Shown here piece after piece: positions 10,481 to 20,258 of a stretch of DNA of 64,000 bases. The DNA is from Flammeovirga yaeyamensis. Lineage in GTDB: Bacteria > Bacteroidota > Bacteroidia > Cytophagales > Flammeovirgaceae. The notes under the pieces are model-generated. The model saw nothing but the letters and a program-made list of their open reading frames with translations, was not told the DNA's origin and ran no database searches. Numbering within the stretch: position 1 is the stretch's first letter; every line of letters starts with the position of its first letter. The stretch covers positions 620,001 through 684,000 of the forward strand of contig NZ_CP076133.1 in assembly GCF_018736045.1 (NCBI RefSeq), read 5' to 3'. The translations under genes and the position numbers were made by a program.

Positions 10481-10630
10481 GCCCCAGACTCAAGTCTGGG
10501 GCTGGTGATAATTAGATTCGTAAAGACTAAAGTCTTTACGAATTTTGACGCAGGAAATTACACGTCCAAGCCTCTCAAGACTTCAGTCTTGAAAGGCATA
10601 ATTATCACTAGCCCAGGACTTGAGTCCTGG
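10481..10630 (-). repeat. Family A palindromic repeat, full copy, inverted orientation
   Basis: 150 bp bounded by hairpins CCCCAGACT/AGTCTGGGG (10482-10501) and CCAGGACT/AGTCCTGG (10613-10630). Inside are AAAGACTAAAGTCTTT and CAAGACTTCAGTCTTG hairpins and the phrases GGTGATAATTAGATT and ATAATTATCACTAG. Relative to the copies at 41338 and 46812 it is reversed. Confidence 0.85.
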
Positions 10631-10834
10631 ATCTATATCCCAAAAGGTATAAATTACACATTAGGGACAAAATTCACTGCTTTTTGGATAAAAAATACAA
10701 CAGGTATTACTCTACAAAGTGGTAAATTGGATGGACAACAAATCATAAATGTGATCGATCTTCCTCAGGGTTTATATCTATTGAAACTACAATCTGAAGA
10801 AGGGATAATTACAAAGAAATTTTTTAAAAATTAG
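10631..10834 (+). pseudogene. Orphan T9SS type A sorting-domain remnant
   Basis: The 67 residues end in a typical Por-secretion C-terminus (DLPQGLYLLKLQSEEGIITK, then KFFKN). The reading frame continues upstream only through the family A repeat, so no complete gene precedes it. It probably is the tail of a secreted enzyme cut off when repeats C and A came between. The GH86 enzyme just upstream lacks such a tail and is one candidate parent, but it is in another frame. Confidence 0.6.
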
Positions 10835-10845
10835 CTAAACTAAGT

Positions 10846-12498
10846 ATGAGATCATTAATCCTTACTCTCCTTACCTTTTTGATCATGCCACTGAGTTATG
10901 GGCAGATCAAAGTATGGAAATCAAAAAATGAATTAAAGAAAATAACTACCTCACAATGGGAGGTAAATGACTTGGTCTTTAAGGCAAAAAAGAAACTGGA
11001 TAAACCTTTTGATGTAGAGGTATATGCAGAAGTCACCAACGATCAGTCAGAAGTAAAAAAGGTACCATTATTTTACAATGGAAATGGAGAGTGGGTGTTC
11101 CGTTTTTCGAGTAGTGATGTTGGAAGAAATATCTATAAAATCACTTCATCAGAACGACTATTTGATGGAAGAAAAGGCGAAATTATCGTTACAGAAAACA
11201 AGAAAGACGACCGTCATGGAAGCATTGTATTGAATGAAGAATCTCCTCAGCATTTCTTTTACGAAGATGGGAAACACTATTTCAACTTGGCTTTTGAATG
11301 TGATTGGTTATTTGCTTTAGACTATGGAAAAGAAGAATTGTCGAAGACAAAACACTTGTTGAAGGTATTGAATGAGTATAAGTTCAATCAGATCGTAATG
11401 AATGTCTATTCTTATGATGTTTCTTGGCCAAAGGATCCCAAATTAAAGGATTACCCACAGTTTGAATATGGAAGTAGAGAAGATATTTACCCGTTTTTAG
11501 GATCGAATTCAGCACCTGATTTTAGCACTTTAAATGTCGATTTCTTCCAACATTTAGACCAAGTGATTTCAGAAATGCACGATCATGAAATAGTGAGTCA
11601 TTTAATGATCTATGTTTGGAACAAAAGAGTCAATTGGCCCGATATGAATACTGAAGAGGATAATCGATACTATGATTATGTCATCAAAAGGTATCAAGCA
11701 TTTCCAAACATTGTGTGGGATGTATCTAAGGAAGCATTATTATATGGTAGGGCTACGAATGAGTATATCTCAGAAAGAATCCAAAGAGCAAAAGCTTTGG
11801 ATGCCTACGATCGTATGATATCTGTTCACGATTATGGTTTCTGTAAAAGACATCCCGATGAAGTCGATTTTATCTCAATGCAAAATTGGGAAAGAGCTTT
11901 ATATCAACGTATGATGGATGCGAAAAATGAGTTTAAGAAGAAACCAATTTTTAATATTGAACATGGCGGTTACGAAGAAGCCCCTTTCCAAGTTTTTCCT
12001 GGAGCTTATACCAATGCAGAAGCTTGTCTAAGAAGAAATTACGAATGTATTTTTGCAGGTGGGTATACCACGTATTATTGGCAATCGGCTTCATGGAATG
12101 TGGTTATTCATAATCCGTTCCAACAAGGAGATGATTTTGAAAAGCCTCATTTTGAATACTTCACTCATATGGCCAACCTTTTCGATAAATTCAACTTTGA
12201 GAACTTCGAACCTTTATCATGGTTTAATTCTAGCGGCTACAACCTCACTAATAAAAAAGATGGAGTAGTGATGATGTATACACCAAAAGAATGTCAGTGG
12301 ATAGGTGTTGCCAATGTGGTAAAGAAGTTTGATGCTTCAGAAGCAAAACAACAGTGGTTCAATACGCTCACAGGAGAATTTTCTGATGAAGAACCTTACA
12401 ATACCAAACCTTTTGATTTCTGGTATGAGCGTCCATGGAAAGGAGAAGCAGATGTGATTTTGATTGTGAAAGATTTGAAGCCGAAGGAGGTGGAATAA
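10846..12498 (+). CDS. DUF5060/DUF4038-like glycoside hydrolase, exported
   Basis: 550 aa with a signal peptide ending MPLSYGQ. An N-terminal beta-sandwich of the DUF5060 type (about residues 20-120, ending IIVTENKK) precedes a TIM-barrel glycosidase-like domain with FNLAFECDWLFALDYG, VWDVSKEALLYG and FNIEHGGYEE. The Glu residues in these blocks are catalytic candidates. A small C-terminal beta domain follows (VVMMYTPKECQW). Such proteins occur in many galactan loci; the exact substrate is not known from sequence. The start lies 11 nt after the T9SS remnant, and the gene is co-oriented with GH2 and GH86. Confidence 0.75.
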   Translation: MRSLILTLLTFLIMPLSYGQIKVWKSKNELKKITTSQWEVNDLVFKAKKKLDKPFDVEVYAEVTNDQSEVKKVPLFYNGNGEWVFRFSSSDVGRNIYKITSSERLFDGRKGEIIVTENKKDDRHGSIVLNEESPQHFFYEDGKHYFNLAFECDWLFALDYGKEELSKTKHLLKVLNEYKFNQIVMNVYSYDVSWPKDPKLKDYPQFEYGSREDIYPFLGSNSAPDFSTLNVDFFQHLDQVISEMHDHEIVSHLMIYVWNKRVNWPDMNTEEDNRYYDYVIKRYQAFPNIVWDVSKEALLYGRATNEYISERIQRAKALDAYDRMISVHDYGFCKRHPDEVDFISMQNWERALYQRMMDAKNEFKKKPIFNIEHGGYEEAPFQVFPGAYTNAEACLRRNYECIFAGGYTTYYWQSASWNVVIHNPFQQGDDFEKPHFEYFTHMANLFDKFNFENFEPLSWFNSSGYNLTNKKDGVVMMYTPKECQWIGVANVVKKFDASEAKQQWFNTLTGEFSDEEPYNTKPFDFWYERPWKGEADVILIVKDLKPKEVE

Positions 12499-12579
12499 CA
12501 AACAGTTTCTGTTGTTATATCAAAAAGATATTTCTTTGTCGAAATTGTTGTTATTTTTGTAAAAACAAATAAAATCAAA

Positions 12580-13455
12580 ATGGCAACTTCAAAATATATC
12601 AACCCATTTACGGATTTTGGATTTAAGAAAATCTTTGGCGAAGAGGAGAATAAAGATATCCTAATTGATTTTTTGAATACCATTCTTCCTGATGAGGATA
12701 AAATATATGATTTAACATATAAATCATCTGAAAAGCTTTCTAGTCACGAAACGGATAGAAAAGCCATTTTTGATTTGTATTGTGAAAATGAAAAAGGAGA
12801 AAAGTTTATTGTTGAATTGCAACGAGCTCATCAAACCTTTTTTAAAGATAGGACTGTTTACTATTCAACTTTTCCGATTCAAGAACAGGCCACAAAGGGT
12901 CAACCAGAAGGAAAAGGTTGGAAATATGAACTGAAAGCAGTTTATGTGGTAAGTTTAATGGATTTTACTTTTGATCAATCAGCAGATTTTCATCATGTGG
13001 TTGAATTAAAAAATCAAAGAAATGAGGTATTCTATGATAAGTTGAAATTTATCTATTTGGAACTACCGAAATTTAAAAAATCTGAACAAGAACTTTCTAA
13101 TCATTTTGATAAATGGATTTACATTCTAAATAGATTAGAAAGTTTTACTGAAGCACCAAAATTCTATCAAGAGTATATTTTTAAAAGAGTTTTTGAAATT
13201 ACCGAATACACAGCATTGGCAAAGGAAGAACAAATGAGATATGAAGAGGATTTAAAAATCTTTAGAGATTATTTAAATACTTTGGACACTGCAGAAGCTA
13301 AAGGAAGAGAGGAAGGTAGAAAAGAAGGTGTTCTTGAAGGGGAAAGAAGAAAGGCTATAGAAACTGCAAAATCAATGTTGAGTGATGGCTTACCTCCAGA
13401 AAAAATCTCTATTTACACAGGTTTAACGGTTGAAGAGATCAGCCAATTGAAATAA
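12580..13455 (+). CDS. Rpn-family recombination-promoting nuclease/putative transposase
   Basis: 291 aa PD-(D/E)XK nuclease-like protein. Typical features are the start INPFTDFGFKKIFGEEENKD, then DRKAIFDLYCENEKGEKFIVELQ, where Asp and the ExQ pair fit the nuclease core, and a helical C-terminus with an EGRKEGVLEGERR repeat-like stretch. In the E. coli Rpn family such proteins raise RecA-independent recombination. It has no obvious link to galactan use and sits alone between carbohydrate genes, probably as a recent or mobile insertion. A TATTTTTG box at 12552-12559 could be its own promoter. Confidence 0.85.
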   Translation: MATSKYINPFTDFGFKKIFGEEENKDILIDFLNTILPDEDKIYDLTYKSSEKLSSHETDRKAIFDLYCENEKGEKFIVELQRAHQTFFKDRTVYYSTFPIQEQATKGQPEGKGWKYELKAVYVVSLMDFTFDQSADFHHVVELKNQRNEVFYDKLKFIYLELPKFKKSEQELSNHFDKWIYILNRLESFTEAPKFYQEYIFKRVFEITEYTALAKEEQMRYEEDLKIFRDYLNTLDTAEAKGREEGRKEGVLEGERRKAIETAKSMLSDGLPPEKISIYTGLTVEEISQLK

Positions 13456-13460
13456 AGAAA

Positions 13461-13496
13461 AACCACTTGTATTTATAAATACAAGTGGTTTTTTCT
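13461..13496. terminator. Perfect 15-bp hairpin terminator, bidirectional
   Basis: AACCACTTGTATTTA is followed directly by its reverse complement (13461-13490), with A-rich sequence on the left and T-rich on the right. It lies between the converging Rpn and GH117 genes and can serve both. Confidence 0.9.
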
Positions 13497-13510
13497 TTAT
13501 GATTACTTTT

Positions 13511-14791
13511 TTATTTACTTACTTTCACCTTCTGATTCTCCTTCAAAATTCTCTCCTTCTGTTTCTTCGTCAACCCTTGCTTATAATATGTTTCAGGTTT
13601 CCAATACTCAAAGGTTTTCTTCATATCAGGATCATCCACATCCAAGCTTAAATCGCAATCAAAACGAGTAAGGATAGAGTGGTTATGCGACCAAGTAGTT
13701 GCATTTACAAAATGGGAAATACCCCAAGTGATTCCTCTACCGTTGCCATTACTATCAAATGCATCGGGAATATACGGGCCAGCCGCTGTTGGCATTAAAG
13801 AACTAATAGAAGCAATCTCAAAATTTACCCCATCTTCAGCATACTGAATAGTGAAATGCTCATTGCCATCCTTAATCACTAAAGCTGCAATACCGTCTTT
13901 AAATGGGAATAAAGTGGTTTCGTGTCCAGAAGTAATGATCGGGTTCAACGGATGCTTTTCGAATGGACCAAGTGGATCATCAGCGACAGCTAAACCTTGC
14001 ATTCTAACTAAATTAGGGTCGCCATCAAAGTCCGATTTATAATACAGATAGATCTTGCCTTTGTATACTAATGGATATGGATCGTGAATAGAATATTGAT
14101 CCCATTCTCCTTCTTTACCATTCGGGATCACAATCTTATTTGCTGGTGTCCAAGGACCGTCAGGAGAATCGGCGTAAGAAACGGCTACCGGGCAATCGTC
14201 ACCACGCTTACCACTTGCCTCCATAAATCCTTGATAATACAAATAGAACTTCCCTTTCCACTTTAAAATATCTGTGGTAGTGACCGATCTCCAACCCACA
14301 TTTGGTTTTGGAGGACGAGGAACAGCTACACCTTGTTCTTTCCAAGTAAAGCCATCTTTACTCGTAGCGTACCAAATATCGGATAAATCCCAATCGCTCG
14401 ATGGGATGGTATCGTTACAGTTTTTAGCTCCTTTTGGAGAAGTAGGTGTATGTCGTTTAGTATACCATACATAATACTGACCATTCTCAAAAATGATTTT
14501 CGACGGATCTCTTCTCGAAATTGTACCGTCATGATCGTTATAATCGAAACCCTTTAGTTCGGTGTATTTAAATTGAGAATACAACTCGTTGTGTTCTGGT
14601 CGTGGAGCGGAATACGAATAGTTTCTTTCCATCGATCGGCTTAACATTCTATCCGTTGGTTTTTCTTTAGGAAGAATAAACGGAAAGGCCGACGTATTTT
14701 CTGGTTGATCTTTTATTGACTGACAACCAAAGTTACTGCACAGTATTAATAATAGCAGATAGCCAAGTTTTGTTTGTGTTTTAAAATTCAT
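13511..14791 (-). CDS. GH117 alpha-1,3-(3,6-anhydro)-L-galactosidase
   Basis: Exo-hydrolase that removes 3,6-anhydro-L-galactose from the non-reducing end of neoagaro-oligosaccharides, 426 aa. The start has a lipoprotein-like leader (LLLILCSNFGC) with a non-canonical lipobox. Family blocks are RMLSRSMERNYSYSAPRPE, ISRRDPSKIIFENGQYYVWY, DWDLSDIWYATSKDGFTWKE, GWRSVTTTDILKWKGKFYLY and SIHDPYPLVYKGKIYLYYKS, spread over the five-bladed propeller. It is read divergently from susC. This gene is the strongest evidence that the locus targets an agar-type galactan. Confidence 0.92.
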   Translation of the reverse strand: MNFKTQTKLGYLLLLILCSNFGCQSIKDQPENTSAFPFILPKEKPTDRMLSRSMERNYSYSAPRPEHNELYSQFKYTELKGFDYNDHDGTISRRDPSKIIFENGQYYVWYTKRHTPTSPKGAKNCNDTIPSSDWDLSDIWYATSKDGFTWKEQGVAVPRPPKPNVGWRSVTTTDILKWKGKFYLYYQGFMEASGKRGDDCPVAVSYADSPDGPWTPANKIVIPNGKEGEWDQYSIHDPYPLVYKGKIYLYYKSDFDGDPNLVRMQGLAVADDPLGPFEKHPLNPIITSGHETTLFPFKDGIAALVIKDGNEHFTIQYAEDGVNFEIASISSLMPTAAGPYIPDAFDSNGNGRGITWGISHFVNATTWSHNHSILTRFDCDLSLDVDDPDMKKTFEYWKPETYYKQGLTKKQKERILKENQKVKVSK

Positions 14792-15258
14792 TTTTTCAAT
14801 ACTTAAGTTCTTTATAAAAATACGATCAATTGATGTGATGTAGTGAGGGGGGATAATGGGAAAATCAAGGGGTATATAAATTGATGAGTTTCCCCCACTT
14901 TTCTTCTAATTCAAAGGAAAATACTTCCATATTAAAATCAAATTATTTGATATAGACACGAACTAAACATTTCCACTAATACGTATCAAAAACATTAATT
15001 TTTGATTGATTTGTGCACATTTGAATCGAATATTCATCAACAAAAAGAGAAATAAGCACTTTTTAGTGAAAAGTAGAAGTGGGGTATTTGTATAACATCG
15101 TTTAAAACGACATCGAAAGGGAGGGTAATGAAACAGAAATACCCCCTTTTTTAGATTTTATTTTTACCCCACAATTTCTGAATCATTATTCCGTACTGTT
15201 AATTTTCGTGAAACTACATTTGAATCGAAATGTATTTTTAATGAATTATTAACTGAAC
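14792..15258. promoter_or_regulatory. Divergent control region between GH117 and susC
   Basis: 467 bp without a gene. It holds GGGGTA-core motifs at 14869-14874, 15081-15090 (GGGGTATTTG), 15133-15152 on the minus strand (GGGGGTATTTCTG) and 15165-15170 on the minus strand. Two copies of ACATTTGAATCGAA lie at 15017-15030 and 15216-15229; the second contains TACATTTG (15215-15222), a good Bacteroidota -7 box about 37 nt before the susC start. The GGGGTA motifs are candidate sites for the HTCS AraC-type domain. Confidence 0.6.
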
Positions 15259-18200
15259 ATGTTGAAATTTTTTACAAACATGTTGTGCTTGAGATCTCTC
15301 TATCTATGGACGTTGCTATTGGCAATTACCTTATCATTTAAGGTATCCGCACAACAAAACCAAAATCTAATTTCAGGTAAAATAGTTGATGAAAACGACC
15401 AACCTTTACCTGGCGTGAATGTAGTAATCGAAGGAACAAGCAAAGGTACGATCACTGACTTTAGTGGTGTCTTCAAGCTGCAAGTATTTAACAAGAACGC
15501 AAAACTAGAAATCTCTTCTATTGGCTATGAAACACAAACAATAGCGTTAGAAGGAAAAAAAATAATCAATCTAAAAATGGAGTTGGATGTGCAAGCATTG
15601 GACGAAGTAGTAGTAATTGGTTATGGCGAACAGAAAAAGAAAGAAGTTACCGGAGCTGTAGGCCGAGTTTCTGGAGAAGAAATTCTGAATGTGTCTACTT
15701 CTGATGTGGGGGGCGCATTGCAAGGACAAATTGCAGGTGTGAACGTACAAGCTTCATCGGGTCAACCTGGTGCAACAGCAAACATTATGATTCGTGGTTT
15801 GAGTTCTATCACAGGGTCAAGTACTCCTTTATATGTAGTCGACGGCGTACCATTTGATGGTGACCCGGGTTTATCACCTTACGAAATTGCTTCCATTGAT
15901 GTATTAAAAGATGCGGCTTCAGCTGCGATTTATGGTACAAGAGGTGCTTCGGGTGTGATCTTAATTACCACAAAGAAAGGTCACGAAGGCGAAATGAAAA
16001 TTAATTTCGACGGATATTATGGTGTGCAAAAAATCACGAACGGAGTACATTTAATGAATTTCGAAGAGTATATATATGCAGAGATGTTGCGTATAGAAAA
16101 CACCGATCCTAAGGCACATTCTGAAAACTTGTGGTTACCCATTTCGGAAAACCCAGCGACGTTTACCAACAATACTAGAATGTCGGATGTTATTTTTCAG
16201 GATAATGCACCCGTACAAAACTACAACTTAACAGCATCGGGTGGTAGAGCCGGTATGAGATATAATGTAAACGCCAATTACTTCTCTCAAGATGGTTCAA
16301 TTATCAATTCTGGTTTTGAAAGAATGAGTTTGAGAGCCAATAATACCTACAAGAAAAAGAAGTTTACCCTTTCGACCAACTTAGCACTAAAAAGAGAAAC
16401 AAGAAGGTTTACACCTCAAACGCTTTTAACCGATGCGTATAAATATAAGCCTTACCAACAACCAATTGATCCGAATCAGGAAACGATTGTTTCTCAAAGT
16501 GATTTGGAAAATACAGAATCAAATGATATTCAAAACATGAGTTTCTTGATGTCGAAATTAAAGCGTCAGGACGAAAGTGTGATCAATCAAATCAATTATA
16601 ACTTGAAGTTGGATTATGATTTAATCAAAGGGCTAAAACTTTCTTCAAGATTCGGTGGAGCCATTACAGAAGGCACGCGTGAAATCATTGAACCGAATAT
16701 TAAATCATACACTGCCCAAGGAAAAGAAGTTACTATTCGTAATTATAGATCGGGTGTAAGAAATGTGAGTAGCTCAAGAGATAACTGGTCTTGGGAAAAC
16801 TCAATCAACTATACCAAAAAAGTAGGAGGACATCAATTTAAAGTATTGGGGGTATTCTCTTTAGAAAGCTATAATTATGGTTCATTCTATGGTCAGAAAA
16901 AAGATCTAGTAAGTAATGAGATAACAGTGTTGGATGGAGCAACAAGTGATCCGTTAGCAGGAAATGAAACTGGTTTCAATCAGAATAAAACAAACAACTT
17001 GATTGGTATGTTGGGCCGTTTTCAATACAACTACAAAGGACGTTATTTATTAAGTGCATCGGTAAGAAGAGATGGATCTTCTAGATTCTCTGAGCAAAAT
17101 AGATGGGGTGTTTTTCCTTCTTTATCGGTAGGTTGGAATATTTCCGAAGAAGCGTTCTGGGGAGGAGGTTTGAAAGACCACTTCAATGTATTTAAGCTAA
17201 GAGGTAGTTATGGTACAACAGGTAACCAAAACTTCTTAGATTACAGTAATGCCACTGCTATTTTCTTAAATAAAGATTATGTATTTGGTACAGCAACCAA
17301 CGAGAATCTTCAGGTGGGTGCCACTCAGGTTAACTTTGCGAACGTGAATGTGCAATGGGAAACAACAATACAATCCAACATTGGTATTGACTTCGGTTTC
17401 TTTAATAACAAACTGACTTTCACAGCAGATGTATACAATACTGACAAGCAAGATATGTTATTCCCAGTACTTATTCCTGCTTCTACAGGTGGTGGAATTA
17501 ACCCGACGGTAGTCTTGAACGTGGGTAACATGAATAACAAAGGGGTAGAACTTACAGCCAACTATAAGCACATTGGTAAGAAAGGATTCGACTGGAACAT
17601 TGGTGGTACTTTCTCTAAAAATGAGAACAAGATTACCAAGATGGCAGGGGCCAATAAAGTGGCTTATTTAAATGGTAGTGTAGCCGTTGCCGTAGGATCA
17701 AACGCTCAAGATAAGTTATCGGTATTGAAAGAAGGATATGAAGCAGGTGCTTTCTTCCTAGTTCAGTCAGATGGTATCCTTTCAACTCAAGAAGAAGTGG
17801 ATGCTTACAATGAATACTTTGGTGCTGAGGTAGCCAAACTAGGTGATTTAAAATTGGTAGATCAGCCAACGATAGATACTACTGGTGATGGTATCCCAGA
17901 CACAGGAGACAGACAAATTGATGATGAAGATAGAGTGTACGCAGGTTCGGGTATGCCAGATTTTGAAGTCGGTTTAAATATGGGAGCCTCTTATAAAGGA
18001 TTTGATATTTCAGTTCAATTCTATGGAGCATTTGGTGGTGAAGTGATCAACGGTAACAAAGCATTTGCTTATCAAGAAGGTGTCCATAAAGATCTTGTTT
18101 ACCAATGGACGGAGCAAAATCCAACAACAAATGTACCTGCTTATAGAGGTGGTGGACACGAAAACTATAGAGGTCGTAACGATATCTATTTAGAAGACGG

Positions 18201-18438
18201 TTCTTTTGTTCGTCTTAGAAATGTAACTATTGGTTACATGTTGCCAGAAAATCTTAATAAGAAAATGGGCATCAGTAAATTCAGAATTTATGCTACGGCG
18301 ATCAACCCACTAACATTTACCAATTACACAGGTTACGATCCGGAAGTAGGTAATAATGGATTGAGTTCTAGAGGTATCGACAGAGGTACATATCCAGTAA
18401 CAGCATCGTATAGAGTAGGTTTACAATTCGGCTTCTAA
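15259..18438 (+). CDS. SusC/RagA-like TonB-dependent outer-membrane transporter
   Basis: Imports galactan oligosaccharides across the outer membrane, powered by TonB. 1059 aa: a long signal peptide (to about residue 32, SAQQ), a carboxypeptidase-D-like regulatory domain (about 38-115, ISGKIVDENDQPLPGVNVVI), the plug with VVIGYGEQKKKEVTGAVGRV and DAASAAIYGTRGASGVILIT, and a 22-strand barrel ending in YRVGLQFGF. susD starts 11 nt after its stop. The first Met at 15259 is chosen; Met8 would also leave a signal peptide. Confidence 0.97.
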   Translation: MLKFFTNMLCLRSLYLWTLLLAITLSFKVSAQQNQNLISGKIVDENDQPLPGVNVVIEGTSKGTITDFSGVFKLQVFNKNAKLEISSIGYETQTIALEGKKIINLKMELDVQALDEVVVIGYGEQKKKEVTGAVGRVSGEEILNVSTSDVGGALQGQIAGVNVQASSGQPGATANIMIRGLSSITGSSTPLYVVDGVPFDGDPGLSPYEIASIDVLKDAASAAIYGTRGASGVILITTKKGHEGEMKINFDGYYGVQKITNGVHLMNFEEYIYAEMLRIENTDPKAHSENLWLPISENPATFTNNTRMSDVIFQDNAPVQNYNLTASGGRAGMRYNVNANYFSQDGSIINSGFERMSLRANNTYKKKKFTLSTNLALKRETRRFTPQTLLTDAYKYKPYQQPIDPNQETIVSQSDLENTESNDIQNMSFLMSKLKRQDESVINQINYNLKLDYDLIKGLKLSSRFGGAITEGTREIIEPNIKSYTAQGKEVTIRNYRSGVRNVSSSRDNWSWENSINYTKKVGGHQFKVLGVFSLESYNYGSFYGQKKDLVSNEITVLDGATSDPLAGNETGFNQNKTNNLIGMLGRFQYNYKGRYLLSASVRRDGSSRFSEQNRWGVFPSLSVGWNISEEAFWGGGLKDHFNVFKLRGSYGTTGNQNFLDYSNATAIFLNKDYVFGTATNENLQVGATQVNFANVNVQWETTIQSNIGIDFGFFNNKLTFTADVYNTDKQDMLFPVLIPASTGGGINPTVVLNVGNMNNKGVELTANYKHIGKKGFDWNIGGTFSKNENKITKMAGANKVAYLNGSVAVAVGSNAQDKLSVLKEGYEAGAFFLVQSDGILSTQEEVDAYNEYFGAEVAKLGDLKLVDQPTIDTTGDGIPDTGDRQIDDEDRVYAGSGMPDFEVGLNMGASYKGFDISVQFYGAFGGEVINGNKAFAYQEGVHKDLVYQWTEQNPTTNVPAYRGGGHENYRGRNDIYLEDGSFVRLRNVTIGYMLPENLNKKMGISKFRIYATAINPLTFTNYTGYDPEVGNNGLSSRGIDRGTYPVTASYRVGLQFGF

Positions 18439-18449
18439 ACTAAACAAGA

Positions 18450-20228
18450 ATGAAAAAATTAATCAACATAATCATAGCGGGAGTTTTCTTAATCCCATCC
18501 ATGTGGTCTTGTGCAGGCTTTTTAGACGAGACCAACCCCAATGCCATGACGACCAGTATCTTCGGTACCACTCCAGAAGAACTCAACATGGGTCTAACAT
18601 CGGTTTACAGTACTTTTAAGGAGAAGAACCTATTGGCGATTATCCAAGAGTACAATAGAGATGATATGACAATTATTGGTGTTGCCAAAGCATTGCCAAC
18701 CAATAATGAGTTTTACTATAAAACATTTAACTCGGCAACATCCATAGTAAGTGATAAATGGTCGAGATTATATAAAGGAATCTTCAGGGCAAATCAGGTT
18801 ATCGAAAACTATTATCAAGTATACCCTGAGGAATTGGAATTGGATTTAGCGGGTGAGGAAGTGATTATCGAAGATGAAAACGATACGCACCGTTACATCA
18901 TCGCCCAAGCTCGTTTCTTTAGAGGGCTATTCCACTTCTACTTGCATTCATCATTCAATGAAGGAAGCATAATAATTTATGATTTTATTCCAGAAAATGA
19001 GACGGATTTCTACCAACATTTACAAGACGAAAGTGTAGTGAGAGAGTTCTTTTTGAAAGAATTAGAGTTCGCTAAAAATAACTTACCTATTGCATGGGAC
19101 GGTATGGATAAAGGTCGTGTAACCGCTGGGGCAGCAGCATCAGTGATGGGACAGAGTTATTTATACAGTGGCGAATATGAAAAAGCAGCAGAATATCTAA
19201 AAGATGTGATCGATAATTATGGATACACATTAACAGAGAACATCAATGATAATTTTAGTGAGTATGGTGAGTTTAATTCAGAATCTATTTTAGAGATTTC
19301 TTACTCGAATACTTACAATCAGGAGTTCAACGGAGGCGACGATGCACAAACTGCCAACGACCTTCCTCAAGCGTATAGTTTTGTAGGTGGATTTGGTGGT
19401 CATCAGCCAAGTTTATGGTTAACTATGGCCTATAAGAACGATCCTATGGACCCAACAGACAATAGAAATTACTACGAAAATGATGAAGGGAATATGGTAT
19501 TAAGACCTTATTCGCTTAGAACATCGTATTCTATTGCTTTGGTTGATGATATCGTTCCTTATTATCAAACACTTCCTTTTGAGCAGCCGCAACCTTTTAG
19601 AAATCAAAGAACCTCTTATTTCAGAAAACATACTCGATGGGAGACGCATACTTCAGAAATCGAAAATGGTTTGGTACGTTCTGGTCTTAATGTTAGAGTA
19701 CTTCGTTTGGCAGATGTGTATTTAATGTATGCTGAAGCGATGATCAAAGGAGGAAAAGATGATGCAGGATTGGCTGAAGCGTTGAAATATATCAACAAAG
19801 TACGTTATCGTTCTGCTTTAGAGTTGATTGGTCCTTCGGCATCAAGCGAATATTCTTCTTCTCAACACAATGAAATGGTGTATACAGCACAAACGTTAAT
19901 GGAGCATTTGATGTACATCGAAAGACCTTTAGAATTGTCGTTGGAAGGTCACGCCATTCGTCAGATTGACTTGAGAAGATGGGGAATTACCAAACAACGT
20001 TTCGAGGATTTATCCACTAGAGAATATCATGTGGGTACATACTCTGCGGTCGGTTCCGATGGTAAAACCATCAATAAATGGGGATCTGTACTATTTGATG
20101 GAGCATCAGATAATAACGCAGTGAATAAAAATGAGTTTGGTATTTCAGCGGTGAACTACGTGAACTCATTACACGATTACTGGCCTCTTCCAAACGCAGA
20201 AACTATTTCAAACCCTAATTTCAATTAG
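18450..20228 (+). CDS. SusD/RagB-like glycan-binding lipoprotein
   Basis: Surface lipoprotein that caps the SusC barrel and captures the oligosaccharide, 592 aa. The signal ends in MWSC (Cys21), the lipid attachment site. Helical TPR-like SusD features include YIIAQARFFRGLFHFYL and, near the end, RPLELSLEGHAIRQIDLRRW and NAETISNPNFN, the usual SusD C-terminus. It sits between susC and the glycan-binding protein in one operon. Confidence 0.96.
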   Translation: MKKLINIIIAGVFLIPSMWSCAGFLDETNPNAMTTSIFGTTPEELNMGLTSVYSTFKEKNLLAIIQEYNRDDMTIIGVAKALPTNNEFYYKTFNSATSIVSDKWSRLYKGIFRANQVIENYYQVYPEELELDLAGEEVIIEDENDTHRYIIAQARFFRGLFHFYLHSSFNEGSIIIYDFIPENETDFYQHLQDESVVREFFLKELEFAKNNLPIAWDGMDKGRVTAGAAASVMGQSYLYSGEYEKAAEYLKDVIDNYGYTLTENINDNFSEYGEFNSESILEISYSNTYNQEFNGGDDAQTANDLPQAYSFVGGFGGHQPSLWLTMAYKNDPMDPTDNRNYYENDEGNMVLRPYSLRTSYSIALVDDIVPYYQTLPFEQPQPFRNQRTSYFRKHTRWETHTSEIENGLVRSGLNVRVLRLADVYLMYAEAMIKGGKDDAGLAEALKYINKVRYRSALELIGPSASSEYSSSQHNEMVYTAQTLMEHLMYIERPLELSLEGHAIRQIDLRRWGITKQRFEDLSTREYHVGTYSAVGSDGKTINKWGSVLFDGASDNNAVNKNEFGISAVNYVNSLHDYWPLPNAETISNPNFN

Positions 20229-20258
20229 GATCCAAAGAAATAAACTAAAGACAGAACA

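Noticed and set aside
10505-10630. N-terminal half of the frame that ends in the T9SS tail
   Set aside because: These codons are family A repeat sequence; only the part after 10631 resembles protein.
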